From: Methylobacterium sp. J-068
GTDB lineage: Bacteria > Pseudomonadota > Alphaproteobacteria > Rhizobiales > Beijerinckiaceae
NCBI RefSeq assembly: GCF_022829445.1
Contig: NZ_JAKSXY010000065.1
Location: forward strand, 1 to 64,000
Reading direction: 5' to 3'
Length of the DNA: 64,000 bases
Positions 1 through 7,642 of the stretch are shown in pieces. Below the pieces are notes generated by a model that was not told the origin of the DNA, searched no databases, and saw only the letters and a list, made by a program, of their open reading frames with translations. Each line of letters opens with the position of its first letter. Position 1 is the first letter of the stretch. A program made the position numbers and the translations under genes.

Positions 1-1
1 C

Positions 2-1309
2 TCGGCCGACCGGGTGATCATCAACATCGACGTCGAGGATCAGCCCACGGGCTCGTTCTCGGTGGCGGGCGGCTACTCCACCCAGGACGGCATCATCGGC
101 GAGGTCTCGGTCTCGGAATCGAACTTCCTGGGACGCGGCCAATACGTCCGCGTCGCCGGCACCGGCGGCCAGTACTCGCGCGGCCTCGACTTCTCCTTCA
201 CCGAGCCGTACTTCCTCGGATACCGCCTCGCGGCCGGCTTCGATGCTTTCTACAAGTACAGCAATCAGGCACGTTATTCGCGCTACAACACCACCGTCTA
301 CGGCGGTCAATTGCGCGTCGGCCTGCCGATCACCGAAGAGTTCGGCGTGACCTTCCGTTATTCGCTCTACAACACCGAACTGAAGGTGCCCAACACGCTC
401 TCGCAGCCCTACGACGATTGTACGAACCCGATCAGCGGCTACACCAGCGTGAACGCCTCCGGCCAGGCCGTCTATCCGACCTGCACGTCCGACGGCGAAG
501 CCTCCATCGCCATCAAGTCGGCGCAGGGCTCGACGCTCACCTCGCTCGTGGGCGTGACGCTGGCCTATTCCACGCTCGACAACTTCGCCGCGCCCAAAAA
601 CGGGTTCTACGCCGAGCTGAAGCCGGAGATCGCCGGCCTCGGCGGCGACTCGAACTTCTACCGGGTCACCGGAGAGGCCCGCTACTACAAGGAATTCGCG
701 GAGGACGTGGTCGGCTTCCTGAAGTTCCAGGGCGGCCATATCGGCTCGACCGACGGCAACCCCCTGCGCATCACGGACCAGTTCTTCCTCGGCCCCTCGC
801 TGGTGCGCGGTTTCGCCATCAACGGCATCGGCCCCCGCGACGTCGGTACGTCCGATTCCCGCTCCAACGCCCTCGGCGGCTCGACCTATTTCGGCGGCAC
901 CCTCGAGGTGCAGTTCCCGCTGCCCGGCATCCCCCGCGATCTCGGCCTGAAGGGCGCGCTCTTCACGGATGCCGGAACGCTGTTCGGCTACAAGGGCAAG
1001 CGCACCTTCGACGTGAACGGCGACGGCATCATCAACGGCTACAGCCCGACGGCGGGATGCACGTACAGCGCCTCGACCGTGGGCGTCGAACCGGAATGCG
1101 TGAACGTGCGCGACAAGGCGACGATCCGCTCCTCGATCGGCGCCTCGATCCTCTGGAACTCGCCGCTCGGGCCGATCCGCTTCGACTACGCCTATGCCCT
1201 GACCAAGGACGAGGGCGTGAAGACCTACGCCACCGACGGCTCCTACCTCGGACGCGTCGGAAAGGACCAGACCCAGGCCTTCCGCTTCTCCGGCGGCACG
1301 AAGTTCTGA
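2..1309 (+). CDS. bamA: BamA outer-membrane assembly factor, C-terminal part (5' end off the window)
   Basis: This is the central subunit of the BAM complex, which inserts beta-barrel proteins into the outer membrane. The reading frame is open from base 2, so the N-terminus and most POTRA domains lie outside the window. The 435 visible residues are alternating beta-strand sequence of the Omp85 barrel. They include the conserved VRGF motif of lid loop L6 at about residue 270, and the chain ends in GTKF with a terminal aromatic residue, as expected for a BAM substrate. The stop is followed by a hairpin shared with the convergent regulator gene. The usual rhizobial follower lpxD is absent. Identity as BamA is strong; a second BamA-like paralogue cannot be excluded without the missing half. 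Confidence 0.93.
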   Translation, partial: SADRVIINIDVEDQPTGSFSVAGGYSTQDGIIGEVSVSESNFLGRGQYVRVAGTGGQYSRGLDFSFTEPYFLGYRLAAGFDAFYKYSNQARYSRYNTTVYGGQLRVGLPITEEFGVTFRYSLYNTELKVPNTLSQPYDDCTNPISGYTSVNASGQAVYPTCTSDGEASIAIKSAQGSTLTSLVGVTLAYSTLDNFAAPKNGFYAELKPEIAGLGGDSNFYRVTGEARYYKEFAEDVVGFLKFQGGHIGSTDGNPLRITDQFFLGPSLVRGFAINGIGPRDVGTSDSRSNALGGSTYFGGTLEVQFPLPGIPRDLGLKGALFTDAGTLFGYKGKRTFDVNGDGIINGYSPTAGCTYSASTVGVEPECVNVRDKATIRSSIGASILWNSPLGPIRFDYAYALTKDEGVKTYATDGSYLGRVGKDQTQAFRFSGGTKF

Positions 1310-1333
1310 GGCTCGACCTGTCCCGGTCGAACG

Positions 1334-1369
1334 ACGCTGCGGCCGCTCTCGTCAGAACGGCCGCAGCGT
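1334..1369. terminator. Bidirectional hairpin terminator between bamA and the XRE-cupin gene
   Basis: Perfect 12-bp arms at 1334-1345 and 1358-1369 enclose a 12-nt loop. The right arm touches the stop codon of the minus-strand gene. The position between convergent genes fits a shared terminator. No long T-tract is present. Confidence 0.6.
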
Positions 1370-1998
1370 TACTCCATCACGGCGGCCTTCATGATCACCA
1401 CCATGATCGCCTTGGCGGGCTCGGCGCCGATGCAGCGCACCGTGTGCGGCCGGTCGCAGCGGTAACGCAGGGTCTCGCCCGCGCGGGCGCGCTGGGTGGT
1501 GCCGGCGACCTCGACTTCGAGCATGCCGGCGGTCACGGTCAGGGATTCGACCGAGCCGCGCTGGTGCGGATCGGAATCGAGCTGCCCGCCCGGATCGGCG
1601 CTGACCTCGTACCATTGCAGCCACTCGACGGTCTTGATCCAGCCGACGATCGCGAGCCGCACCTTGCCGTCGTCCGAGACGAGGATCGGCGTGTCGGCCC
1701 GCGAGGTCTTCTCGATGAAGGGCTCCTCGTCGCTGGTGGCGAGCACCCGCTCGATCGAGACGTCGAGGGCCTGGCTCAGGCGCCAGATCGTGGCGAGCGT
1801 CGGGTTGGTCTCGTTGCGCTCGATCTGGCTGATGATCGACTTGGCGACGCCGGATTGCTCGGCCAATTCCGAGAGCGAGAGGTTGTAGGCCTTGCGCAGG
1901 CGCTGGATCGTCTTGCCGAGCTGGCCGGAGAGCACCTGCGCCCCGGTGAGGATGTCACGCTGCCGCCCACGCTCGGGCGTCGTCAACTGGTCTTCCAT
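1369..1998 (-). CDS. XRE-family transcriptional regulator with C-terminal cupin domain
   Basis: A 209-aa regulator. Residues about 30-85 form an XRE helix-turn-helix (LGKTIQRLRKAYNLSLSELA followed by a SQIERNE recognition segment). Residues about 125-205 are a small cupin-2 barrel, probably the ligand sensor. This HTH-cupin layout is known from regulators of amino-acid, polyamine and sulfur metabolism, but the sequence does not reveal the ligand. The gene is convergent with bamA and lies downstream of thiD on the same strand, 86 bp away, so it may be read through from the thi genes. Target genes are unknown. Confidence 0.85.
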   Translation of the reverse strand: MEDQLTTPERGRQRDILTGAQVLSGQLGKTIQRLRKAYNLSLSELAEQSGVAKSIISQIERNETNPTLATIWRLSQALDVSIERVLATSDEEPFIEKTSRADTPILVSDDGKVRLAIVGWIKTVEWLQWYEVSADPGGQLDSDPHQRGSVESLTVTAGMLEVEVAGTTQRARAGETLRYRCDRPHTVRCIGAEPAKAIMVVIMKAAVME

Positions 1999-2084
1999 CG
2001 TACCCGATTTCCGCGCATCCGTTCCGTTAAGCGGACGCTTGTGCGTTACTTCAAACGCAAACGGGGCATGCGCGCAAGGCGCGG

Positions 2085-2891
2085 TCAGGTCCAGAGGGCG
2101 TGGAAATGATGCACCGGCCCGTGTCCGCGACCGACGGCGACGCGGTCGGCGGCCACGATCGCGGCCGAGACGTAGCGCTTGGCCGCCGCCACCGCCGCCT
2201 CCAGCGCCAGCCCGCGCGCCAGTCCGGCCGCGACCGCCGAGGAGAGCGTGCAGCCGGTGCCGTGCGTATTCCGGGTCTCGGTACGGGGCGCGGCGAAGCG
2301 CCGGAGCGTGCCGTCGGCGCCCATCAGGTGGTCGACGCTCTCGCTGCCTGCGCCGTGGCCGCCCTTCACCAGCACCGCGCGGGCGCCGATGGCGAGGAGG
2401 CGCCGGCCTTGCGCCACGGCGGCGTTCTCGCTCTCGGCGGTCGGCTCGCCGATCAGCGTCGCGGTCTCGGGCAGGTTGGGGGTCACGAGGTCGGCGAGCG
2501 GCAGCAGGTGGCGGCGCAGGGCCTCCACGGCCGCCTCCGAGATCAGCCTGTCGCCGGAGGTGGCGACCATCACGGGGTCGAGGACGATCGGGATCGATCC
2601 GGCGTGGCGCGCCAGACCGGCGGCCACCGCCTCGATGGTGGCGACCTGGGACAGCATCCCGATCTTCACCGCCGTGACGGTGAGATCGGAGAACACGCTC
2701 TCGATCTGGGCCGCGACGAAATCGGCCGGCACGTCGTGGATCGCCTGGACGCCCCGCGTGTTCTGGGCCGTCAGCGCGGTGATCACGCTGGCACCGTAGA
2801 CCCGCAGCGCCGCGAAGGTCTTGAGGTCGGCCTGGATTCCGGCGCCGCCGCTCGAATCGGAACCCGCGATGGTGACGGCGACCGGTGTCAT
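2085..2891 (-). CDS. thiD: Hydroxymethylpyrimidine / phosphomethylpyrimidine kinase ThiD
   Basis: It phosphorylates HMP and then HMP-P to HMP-PP, the pyrimidine half of thiamine. The protein has 268 residues, normal for the family. It opens with the signature [19 protein letters not shown], and the ribokinase-fold catalytic motif [10 protein letters not shown] lies near residue 210. ATG at 2891 is preceded by an AAGGGGAA ribosome-binding site. It lies downstream of thiE on the same strand; the two are separated by 124 bp that hold an 87-bp palindromic repeat. No TPP riboswitch is visible upstream. Confidence 0.95.
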   Translation of the reverse strand: MTPVAVTIAGSDSSGGAGIQADLKTFAALRVYGASVITALTAQNTRGVQAIHDVPADFVAAQIESVFSDLTVTAVKIGMLSQVATIEAVAAGLARHAGSIPIVLDPVMVATSGDRLISEAAVEALRRHLLPLADLVTPNLPETATLIGEPTAESENAAVAQGRRLLAIGARAVLVKGGHGAGSESVDHLMGADGTLRRFAAPRTETRNTHGTGCTLSSAVAAGLARGLALEAAVAAAKRYVSAAIVAADRVAVGRGHGPVHHFHALWT

Positions 2892-2931
2892 GGTGTTCCC
2901 CTTCGGACGTTCCCCGCGAACGATCGCGCGA

Positions 2932-3018
2932 GCTTAGTCTCTCTCACAAAACTCCCGCTGCGCCGCCGTGCCCAGCGTGAGGGCCGGCGGTGGTCGGGAG
3001 TTTTGTGAGGCACTCTTA
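2932..3018 (-). repeat. 87-bp palindromic repeat, copy 1 (thiE-thiD junction)
   Basis: The element begins with the TAA stop codon of thiE (3016-3018, minus strand) and runs into the thiE-thiD spacer. Its core is flanked by 14-bp inverted arms (TCACAAAACTCCCG and its complement). It matches the copy at 44350-44436 at 82 of 87 positions by hand alignment, in the same orientation relative to the upstream gene. Three of the five differences fall in the central loop, and the arms are identical. It could act as a terminator, an mRNA 3'-end stabiliser or a mobile palindromic unit. Confidence 0.85.
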
Positions 3019-3726
3019 GGCGGCCACGCGCCGCGCCGCGAGGGCCGTGTCGACTCGGTCGCGCAGGTCGCGGGTCCGCCCTTCGACGGAATCACCGGCG
3101 AACAGCGCCGAGATCACCGCGATTCCATCGGCCCCGGCCCCGATCACCGCCGCCGCATTGCTCGAATCGATGCCCGCGATGGCGCCGAGCGGAAACGCGG
3201 CCCCGCGCGCGAGCCGCCCCCGGAAGATGATCCGGGCCAATCCGTCGAGGCCCACCGGCGGATCGGGATTGTCCTTGCTCGCCGTGGCGAACACGCCGCC
3301 GATGCAGGCATAGTCCACCGGTAGGCGGTAGAGTTCGTCGGCCTGCGCGCCGCTCTTCAGGGTGAGGCCGATGATCGCCTCGCGCCCGAGCAGCCGGCGC
3401 GCGTCGGCCGGATGCAGGTCGGACTGACCGAGATGAACCCCCTCGACCCCGGCCGCCAGCGCCAGATCGACCCGGTCGTTGACGAGGAGCGGCACCCCCG
3501 TGCCGGCGAGCGCCGCATGGATGGCGCGGATGCGCGCCAGGGCGGCACGGGCATCCGAGATCGACTTTTCGCGGTATTGCAGCAGGGTGCAGCCGCCCCT
3601 GGCCGCCTCCGCCGCCATCGCGGCGAGCTTGGCCCCGTCGAAGCCGGACACGCCGGTGTCGAGCAATCCGTAGAGGCGCAGATCGACCGGCCGGCCCGTC
3701 CCGATGGCTTCGTCCCGTCCGATCAC
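3016..3726 (-). CDS. thiE: Thiamine-phosphate synthase ThiE
   Basis: It joins HMP-PP to hydroxyethylthiazole phosphate to give thiamine phosphate. The 236-aa TIM-barrel sequence carries LLQYREK near residue 50 (pyrophosphate-binding region), GVHLGQSD near residue 100, and GGVFATASKDNP near residue 142, where the family has its phosphate-binding loop. The start is GTG at 3726, preceded by GGGAGAAG. Its stop codon is the first triplet of the 87-bp repeat. It forms a thiamine pair with thiD; the thiazole-branch genes are not in the window. Confidence 0.93.
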   Translation of the reverse strand: MIGRDEAIGTGRPVDLRLYGLLDTGVSGFDGAKLAAMAAEAARGGCTLLQYREKSISDARAALARIRAIHAALAGTGVPLLVNDRVDLALAAGVEGVHLGQSDLHPADARRLLGREAIIGLTLKSGAQADELYRLPVDYACIGGVFATASKDNPDPPVGLDGLARIIFRGRLARGAAFPLGAIAGIDSSNAAAVIGAGADGIAVISALFAGDSVEGRTRDLRDRVDTALAARRVAA

Positions 3727-3943
3727 GCTGTGCTTCTCCCGGTTCGCAGATTGGGCGCGCGAGTCTAATCGAGAACGTCCGGCGCTTGGTACCCCCCCAG
3801 ACGCTTCGTGGCAGGGGAAAGCGCGCGGGGGCGTGAGCCTCGGATGACGGAGGGTATGGAGGCCGAAGGGCGACGGCCAAGTCCGCAGAGCGTGGCGGCG
3901 ACCCTATTTCGCCCACCAAATTCACCCGCCAAGGCAGATCATC

Positions 3944-4402
3944 TCAGGGTGAGGTCTCGACGGCCGTCGCGCGGTGACCGATCTCGTTCAGGCTGGTGCA
4001 GAGCAGCGAGACCAAGCCCCCGAACAGGGCCGTGCGGAAGAGAGACGATGGGAACATCCAGTCAATCTCCCTGAAGCCAAAGGTACTCCAGGCAACGATC
4101 GCGGCCGCACCGACCGGCACCGACAAAACGAGGCGCATGGCACGATTTGCCCCGAGCACAAAGACGTAGAGGGAGAGAACCCCGGACATGAACGCGGGGA
4201 TAATTCCGAAAGCGTAGGATAATATGATCATCCCTGCGCTCCCGGCGGCACTGATATTGAAAATCACCCCGAATAACAGCGAAAATGTCTTCAACAAGCC
4301 ATTATGGGAAATACTTGTGATAGACGCGATGATCAGCAGACCCAGGGGCGGACCAACGAGTGTGTAGACCATGACAGTCTTCAGATATCTGCTCGTATTC
4401 AT
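3944..4402 (-). CDS. Hypothetical four-helix membrane protein, AT-rich for this genome
   Basis: A 152-aa protein with about four hydrophobic helices (around residues 10-30, 38-65, 68-90 and 118-138) and no domain I recognise. The coding sequence is clearly poorer in GC (roughly 50-55% by eye) than its neighbours, with many A/T third positions. This suggests recent acquisition or an orphan gene. ATG at 4402 lacks an obvious Shine-Dalgarno sequence. A 14-bp palindromic motif (CAGGAG-AA-CTCCTG) sits 25 bp upstream at 4427-4440. Function unknown. Confidence 0.6.
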   Translation of the reverse strand: MNTSRYLKTVMVYTLVGPPLGLLIIASITSISHNGLLKTFSLLFGVIFNISAAGSAGMIILSYAFGIIPAFMSGVLSLYVFVLGANRAMRLVLSVPVGAAAIVAWSTFGFREIDWMFPSSLFRTALFGGLVSLLCTSLNEIGHRATAVETSP

Positions 4403-4776
4403 GGATATCGAAGTCAGCCCCGCTTCCAGGAGAACTCCTGACGTTCCGTCGGGTCTCCCACCGGAAGAACCCCGGCCATAGGAGTATCACACCGCCCCAG
4501 CCGATCATTCGGCCCGCGATTATCATGCATCGGTTGCGCGACCGACAAGAGGTTGCACTTCGTGTCGCCGTCTCGCACGCGCTGTTCGGCGAGGTCCATG
4601 GCAACGCCTGACGGATGGGGTCGGCTGCGGCATCCGAGCGGCGACGAGCCCGCTAACGGTGCAGCCGGATGTCCCCGTCCGGCACGAAGCTCTGCCGACT
4701 TCCGTGTGTCGCGCGTGGGAGCCTCGTCCGCGCATACGGCGTTGCCCACGCATTCCCCTGGAGGCCGGACACCCGC
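4403..4776. other. 374-bp intergenic region, no gene seen
   Basis: This region separates the minus-strand orphan membrane gene from the plus-strand acetyltransferase, so it should hold both promoters. Apart from the short palindrome at 4427-4440 I see no conserved motif, RNA gene or coding frame with believable composition. Confidence 0.4.
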
Positions 4777-5340
4777 ATGGACCGCACCCCGAAACAGAAG
4801 ATGCTCGCCGGTGACCTCTACGATCCGGACGATCCCGAGCTTCACGCCGATCACCAGTCCGCCAAGGCCTGGATGCAGCGCTACAACGCGGCGTTCACCG
4901 AGGGGGCGTCTATCCGGCGCGACCTGCTGCGGGAGCGCTTCGCGGCCGTCGGCGAGGGGGCGGTGGTGCGGCCCCCCTTCCACTGCGATTACGGGCTGCA
5001 CATCAGCCTCGGCGCCCACGTCTTCCTGAACTACGGCTGCGTCATCCTGGATTGCGCGCCCGTGAGCATCGGCGCGCGCACCCAGATCGGCCCCGGCGTG
5101 CAGATCCTCACGCCGGACCATCCGCGCGAGCCGGGTCCGCGCGAGGCCGGCCTCGAATTCGCGCGGGAAATCCGGATCGGACGCAACGTCTGGATCGGCG
5201 GCGGCGCCCTGATCCTGCCCGGCGTCACCGTGGGGGACGATGCCATCGTGGGCGCCGGCAGCGTGGTGACCCGCGACGTGCCGGCCGGCGCCACCGTCGT
5301 CGGCAATCCCGCGCGCAGGCTTCCGAAGACCGCGCGCTGA
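4777..5340 (+). CDS. Sugar O-acetyltransferase, Maa/LacA/NodL type (left-handed beta-helix)
   Basis: A cytoplasmic acetyl-CoA-dependent acetyltransferase of the maltose/galactoside/NodL class, 187 aa (family about 185). The N-terminus (KQKMLAGDLYDPDDPEL) matches the Mac helical domain. Hexapeptide repeats follow, with the typical NYGC...D, GPGVQILTPDHP (active-site His) and IGGGALILPGVTVGD segments, closing with GNPARRL. ATG at 4777 is chosen because a TGGAGG site lies 13 bp upstream; the frame stays open further upstream, but that part does not resemble the family. The natural acceptor is unknown. Confidence 0.88.
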   Translation: MDRTPKQKMLAGDLYDPDDPELHADHQSAKAWMQRYNAAFTEGASIRRDLLRERFAAVGEGAVVRPPFHCDYGLHISLGAHVFLNYGCVILDCAPVSIGARTQIGPGVQILTPDHPREPGPREAGLEFAREIRIGRNVWIGGGALILPGVTVGDDAIVGAGSVVTRDVPAGATVVGNPARRLPKTAR

Positions 5341-5436
5341 CGGGGCGGGACGGAGGATACGGGGCGGTTTTTCCGCATTCATCGCGCGGCCGCGATATGC
5401 GATGAGCAGGCCGAAGCGAAGCGGGGATCGGACAGC

Positions 5437-6435
5437 GTGACCATGGCGGAGGAGACCCAGCGGCAGGCGGAGGGCGCGCTCTCCAATCCGTCCGCCGTCG
5501 GGCTCGTGGCCGTGATCGTCGCGGCGACCGACGGCGAGCCGCGCGCGCTCACCGTCCAGGTCGGCGGGCAGGCCAGGGGGCGCTCGGACGGGTTGCCGGC
5601 CGGCCCCCTGGTGCCCGAGCACCCGACCCTCGAACGGGGCCTGCGCGCCTGGGTCGAGCGCCAGACGCACCAGCGCCTGGGCTATGTCGAGCAGCTCTAC
5701 ACCTTCGGCGACCGTGACCGGCAGGGCGACGATGCCGGCGGCCTGCACTCGCTCTCGGTGGCCTATCTCGCCCTCGTGCGCGAGGTCCGGCCCGCCGGCC
5801 TCGCCGAGGCCTCCTGGCGCAACTGGTATCGCTACCTGCCCTGGGAGGACTGGCGGGCGGGCCGGCCCGAATCGCTCGCCGAGATCGAGGGCAAGCTCCT
5901 CGCCTGGGCGGACGGCGCCACCGACCCGAAGCTGCGGCGCCGGCGCGAAGACCGGCTCGGGCTCACCTTCGGGCTCTGCGGCGGGGCCTGGAACGAGGAG
6001 CGCGTGCTGGAGCGCTACGAATTGCTGTTCGAGGCCGGGCTGATCCCGGAGGCGCAGGGGCAATCCGGCGAGGCGCGCGACAGCGACCTGCCGGTGACGG
6101 GCCAGCCCATGGCCCTCGACCATCGCCGCGTGCTCGCCACCGCGATCGGGCGCCTGCGCGGCAAGATCAAGTATCGCCCCGTGGTCTTCGAATTGATGCC
6201 GCCGACCTTCACGCTGTTCCAGCTCCAGCGCACGGTGGAGGCGCTCTCGGGCACGAACCTGCACAAGCAGAACTTCCGGCGCCTCGTGGCCCAGCAGGGC
6301 CTCGTGGAGGAGACGGACGGCGTGACCAGCGGCGCCACCGGCCGGCCGGCCCGCCTCGTGCGCTTCCGCCGCGAGGTCCTGCTGGAGCGCCCGGCGCCGG
6401 GCTTTCGGCTGAGGCCCGCGCGCAGGCCCGCCTGA
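5437..6435 (+). CDS. nadQ: NadQ, Nudix-like winged-helix repressor of NAD synthesis
   Basis: A 332-aa regulator lying directly upstream of nadABC on the same strand. Residues about 20-150 resemble a Nudix fold in which the catalytic Nudix box is degenerate (WVERQTHQRLGYVEQLYTFG). That is as expected for a sensor rather than a hydrolase. Residues about 225-315 form a winged helix (FTLFQLQRTVEALSG, KQNFRRLVAQQGLVEET). Comparative genomics of Rhizobiales assigns such proteins (NadQ, related to NrtR) to control of nadABC. The start is GTG at 5437, with ATG two codons later as alternative. Palindromic sites lie in the 151-bp gap before nadA. Confidence 0.85.
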   Translation: MTMAEETQRQAEGALSNPSAVGLVAVIVAATDGEPRALTVQVGGQARGRSDGLPAGPLVPEHPTLERGLRAWVERQTHQRLGYVEQLYTFGDRDRQGDDAGGLHSLSVAYLALVREVRPAGLAEASWRNWYRYLPWEDWRAGRPESLAEIEGKLLAWADGATDPKLRRRREDRLGLTFGLCGGAWNEERVLERYELLFEAGLIPEAQGQSGEARDSDLPVTGQPMALDHRRVLATAIGRLRGKIKYRPVVFELMPPTFTLFQLQRTVEALSGTNLHKQNFRRLVAQQGLVEETDGVTSGATGRPARLVRFRREVLLERPAPGFRLRPARRPA

Positions 6436-6448
6436 CCGGCGATCGCGC

Positions 6449-6476
6449 GAATGACAATCGCAGTGCAGCGTCATTC
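6449..6476 (+). terminator. Hairpin after nadQ
   Basis: Arms GAATGAC (6449-6455) and GTCATTC (6470-6476) flank a 14-nt loop just past the nadQ stop. There is no T-tract, so intrinsic termination is uncertain. It separates nadQ from the nadA promoter region. Confidence 0.35.
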
Positions 6477-6494
6477 TCGCACCGCAAAAACGTT

Positions 6495-6511
6495 ATGCTC
6501 AAAGGCTGCAT
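6495..6511. promoter_or_regulatory. Degenerate upstream NadQ-type half-site
   Basis: The left arm ATGCTCA at 6495-6501 equals that of the downstream palindrome. The right arm GCTGCAT keeps only GCAT. Its centre lies 59 bp upstream of the perfect site, about 5.6 helical turns, bracketing the probable nadA promoter. Confidence 0.45.
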
Positions 6512-6514
6512 ATC

Positions 6515-6543
6515 TGGACAAGGCCGCGCGGCGCGCCTACGTT
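6515..6543 (+). promoter_or_regulatory. Probable nadABC promoter
   Basis: TGGACA (6515-6520) resembles a -35 element and TACGTT (6538-6543) a weak -10, with a 17-bp spacer. Both lie between the two NadQ-type sites, so a repressor bound downstream would block clearance. Not experimentally supported here. Confidence 0.4.
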
Positions 6544-6553
6544 AGTCGGCACA

Positions 6554-6570
6554 ATGCTCAGATTGAGCAT
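6554..6570. promoter_or_regulatory. NadQ operator, perfect palindrome ATGCTCA-GAT-TGAGCAT
   Basis: A 17-bp perfect inverted repeat with a 3-bp centre, ending 16 bp before the nadA start. It lies downstream of the neighbouring regulator gene and next to the only nadABC promoter region. It is the obvious candidate operator for NadQ. Confidence 0.75.
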
Positions 6571-6586
6571 AAGTGAGGACGCGTCA

Positions 6587-7642
6587 ATGGCGGCGACCAG
6601 TCTCCCGAGCGGCACGAACTTCGGCGGCACGAACGTCGGCGGCACGAACGTCGCGGGCATTCCCGGCGGTCTGCCCCTGCCCAACATCTACGCCCGCGTC
6701 AGCCGGCACGTGCCGGCGATCGAGTGGCCGGCGCTCGCCGGCGACGTGGCGGCGATCCTGGAACTGAAGAAGACGCGCAACGCCGTCATCCTCGCCCACA
6801 ACTACCAGGCGCCGGAGATCTTCCACACGGTGGCGGATATCGTCGGCGACAGCTTGGCGCTGGCCCGCGAGGCGGTGACGGTGGACGCGGACGTGATCGT
6901 GCTCGCGGGCGTGCACTTCATGGCCGAGACGGCCAAGCTCCTGAACCCGGGCAAGACCGTGCTGATCCCGGATACGCGCGCCGGCTGCTCGCTGGCCGAT
7001 TCGATCACCGCCGCCGACGTGCGCGGCCTGCGGGCGAAATATCCCGGCGTGCCGATCGTGACCTACGTCAACACCTCGGCCGCCGTGAAGGCGGAATCGG
7101 ACCTGTGCTGCACCTCCGGCAACGCCGTCGAGGTGGTGCGCTCGCTGAACGCGCCCCGCGTCCTCATGATCCCGGACGAGTTCCTGGCGCAGAACGTCCA
7201 GGCGATGATCCCCGAGGTCGAGATCCTGACCTGGGCCGGGCATTGCGAGGTGCACGAGCAGTTCACCCCCGCCGACATCCGCGAGGTGCGCGAGAGCTAT
7301 CCCGGCGTCACCGTCATCACCCACCCGGAATGTCCGCCGGAGGTGGTCGCCGAGGCCGACTTCTCGGGCTCCACCGCGATGATGATGAACTTCGTGCTGG
7401 AGAAGCGCCCCAAGCAGGTGGTGCTCGTGACCGAGTGCTCCATGGGCGACAACATCGCGGCGGCCAACCCGGACATCGAGTTCATCAAGCCCTGCAACCT
7501 GTGCCCGCACATGAAGCGCATGAGCCTGAAGAACATCCGCCACGCCCTGGAGACGATGACGCACGAAGTGACGGTCGAGCCGGAACTCGCCGGGCGTGCC
7601 CGGATGGCGGTTGAGCGCATGCTCGCGGTGCGCACCCGATGA
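6587..7642 (+). CDS. nadA: Quinolinate synthase NadA
   Basis: A 4Fe-4S enzyme that condenses iminoaspartate with dihydroxyacetone phosphate to quinolinate. The start is placed at ATG 6587, giving 351 aa; an in-frame ATG at 6554 lies inside the operator palindrome and is rejected. Family motifs are [52 protein letters not shown] and [10 protein letters not shown], which include the cluster cysteines. The N-terminus has three 15-bp tandem units (6608-6652) encoding GGTN repeats, probably a disordered extension. It overlaps nadB by four bases (ATGA), implying translational coupling. Confidence 0.96.
   Translation: MAATSLPSGTNFGGTNVGGTNVAGIPGGLPLPNIYARVSRHVPAIEWPALAGDVAAILELKKTRNAVILAHNYQAPEIFHTVADIVGDSLALAREAVTVDADVIVLAGVHFMAETAKLLNPGKTVLIPDTRAGCSLADSITAADVRGLRAKYPGVPIVTYVNTSAAVKAESDLCCTSGNAVEVVRSLNAPRVLMIPDEFLAQNVQAMIPEVEILTWAGHCEVHEQFTPADIREVRESYPGVTVITHPECPPEVVAEADFSGSTAMMMNFVLEKRPKQVVLVTECSMGDNIAAANPDIEFIKPCNLCPHMKRMSLKNIRHALETMTHEVTVEPELAGRARMAVERMLAVRTR

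Noticed and set aside
2880..3760. TPP riboswitch in front of the thiamine genes
   Set aside because: Neither the CTGAGA nor the ACCTGAT-type core of the thi box is visible upstream of thiE or thiD.
6554..6586. ATG at 6554 as the nadA start
   Set aside because: It lies inside the operator palindrome and adds 11 residues unlike the family; ATG 6587 follows a GTGAGGA site.
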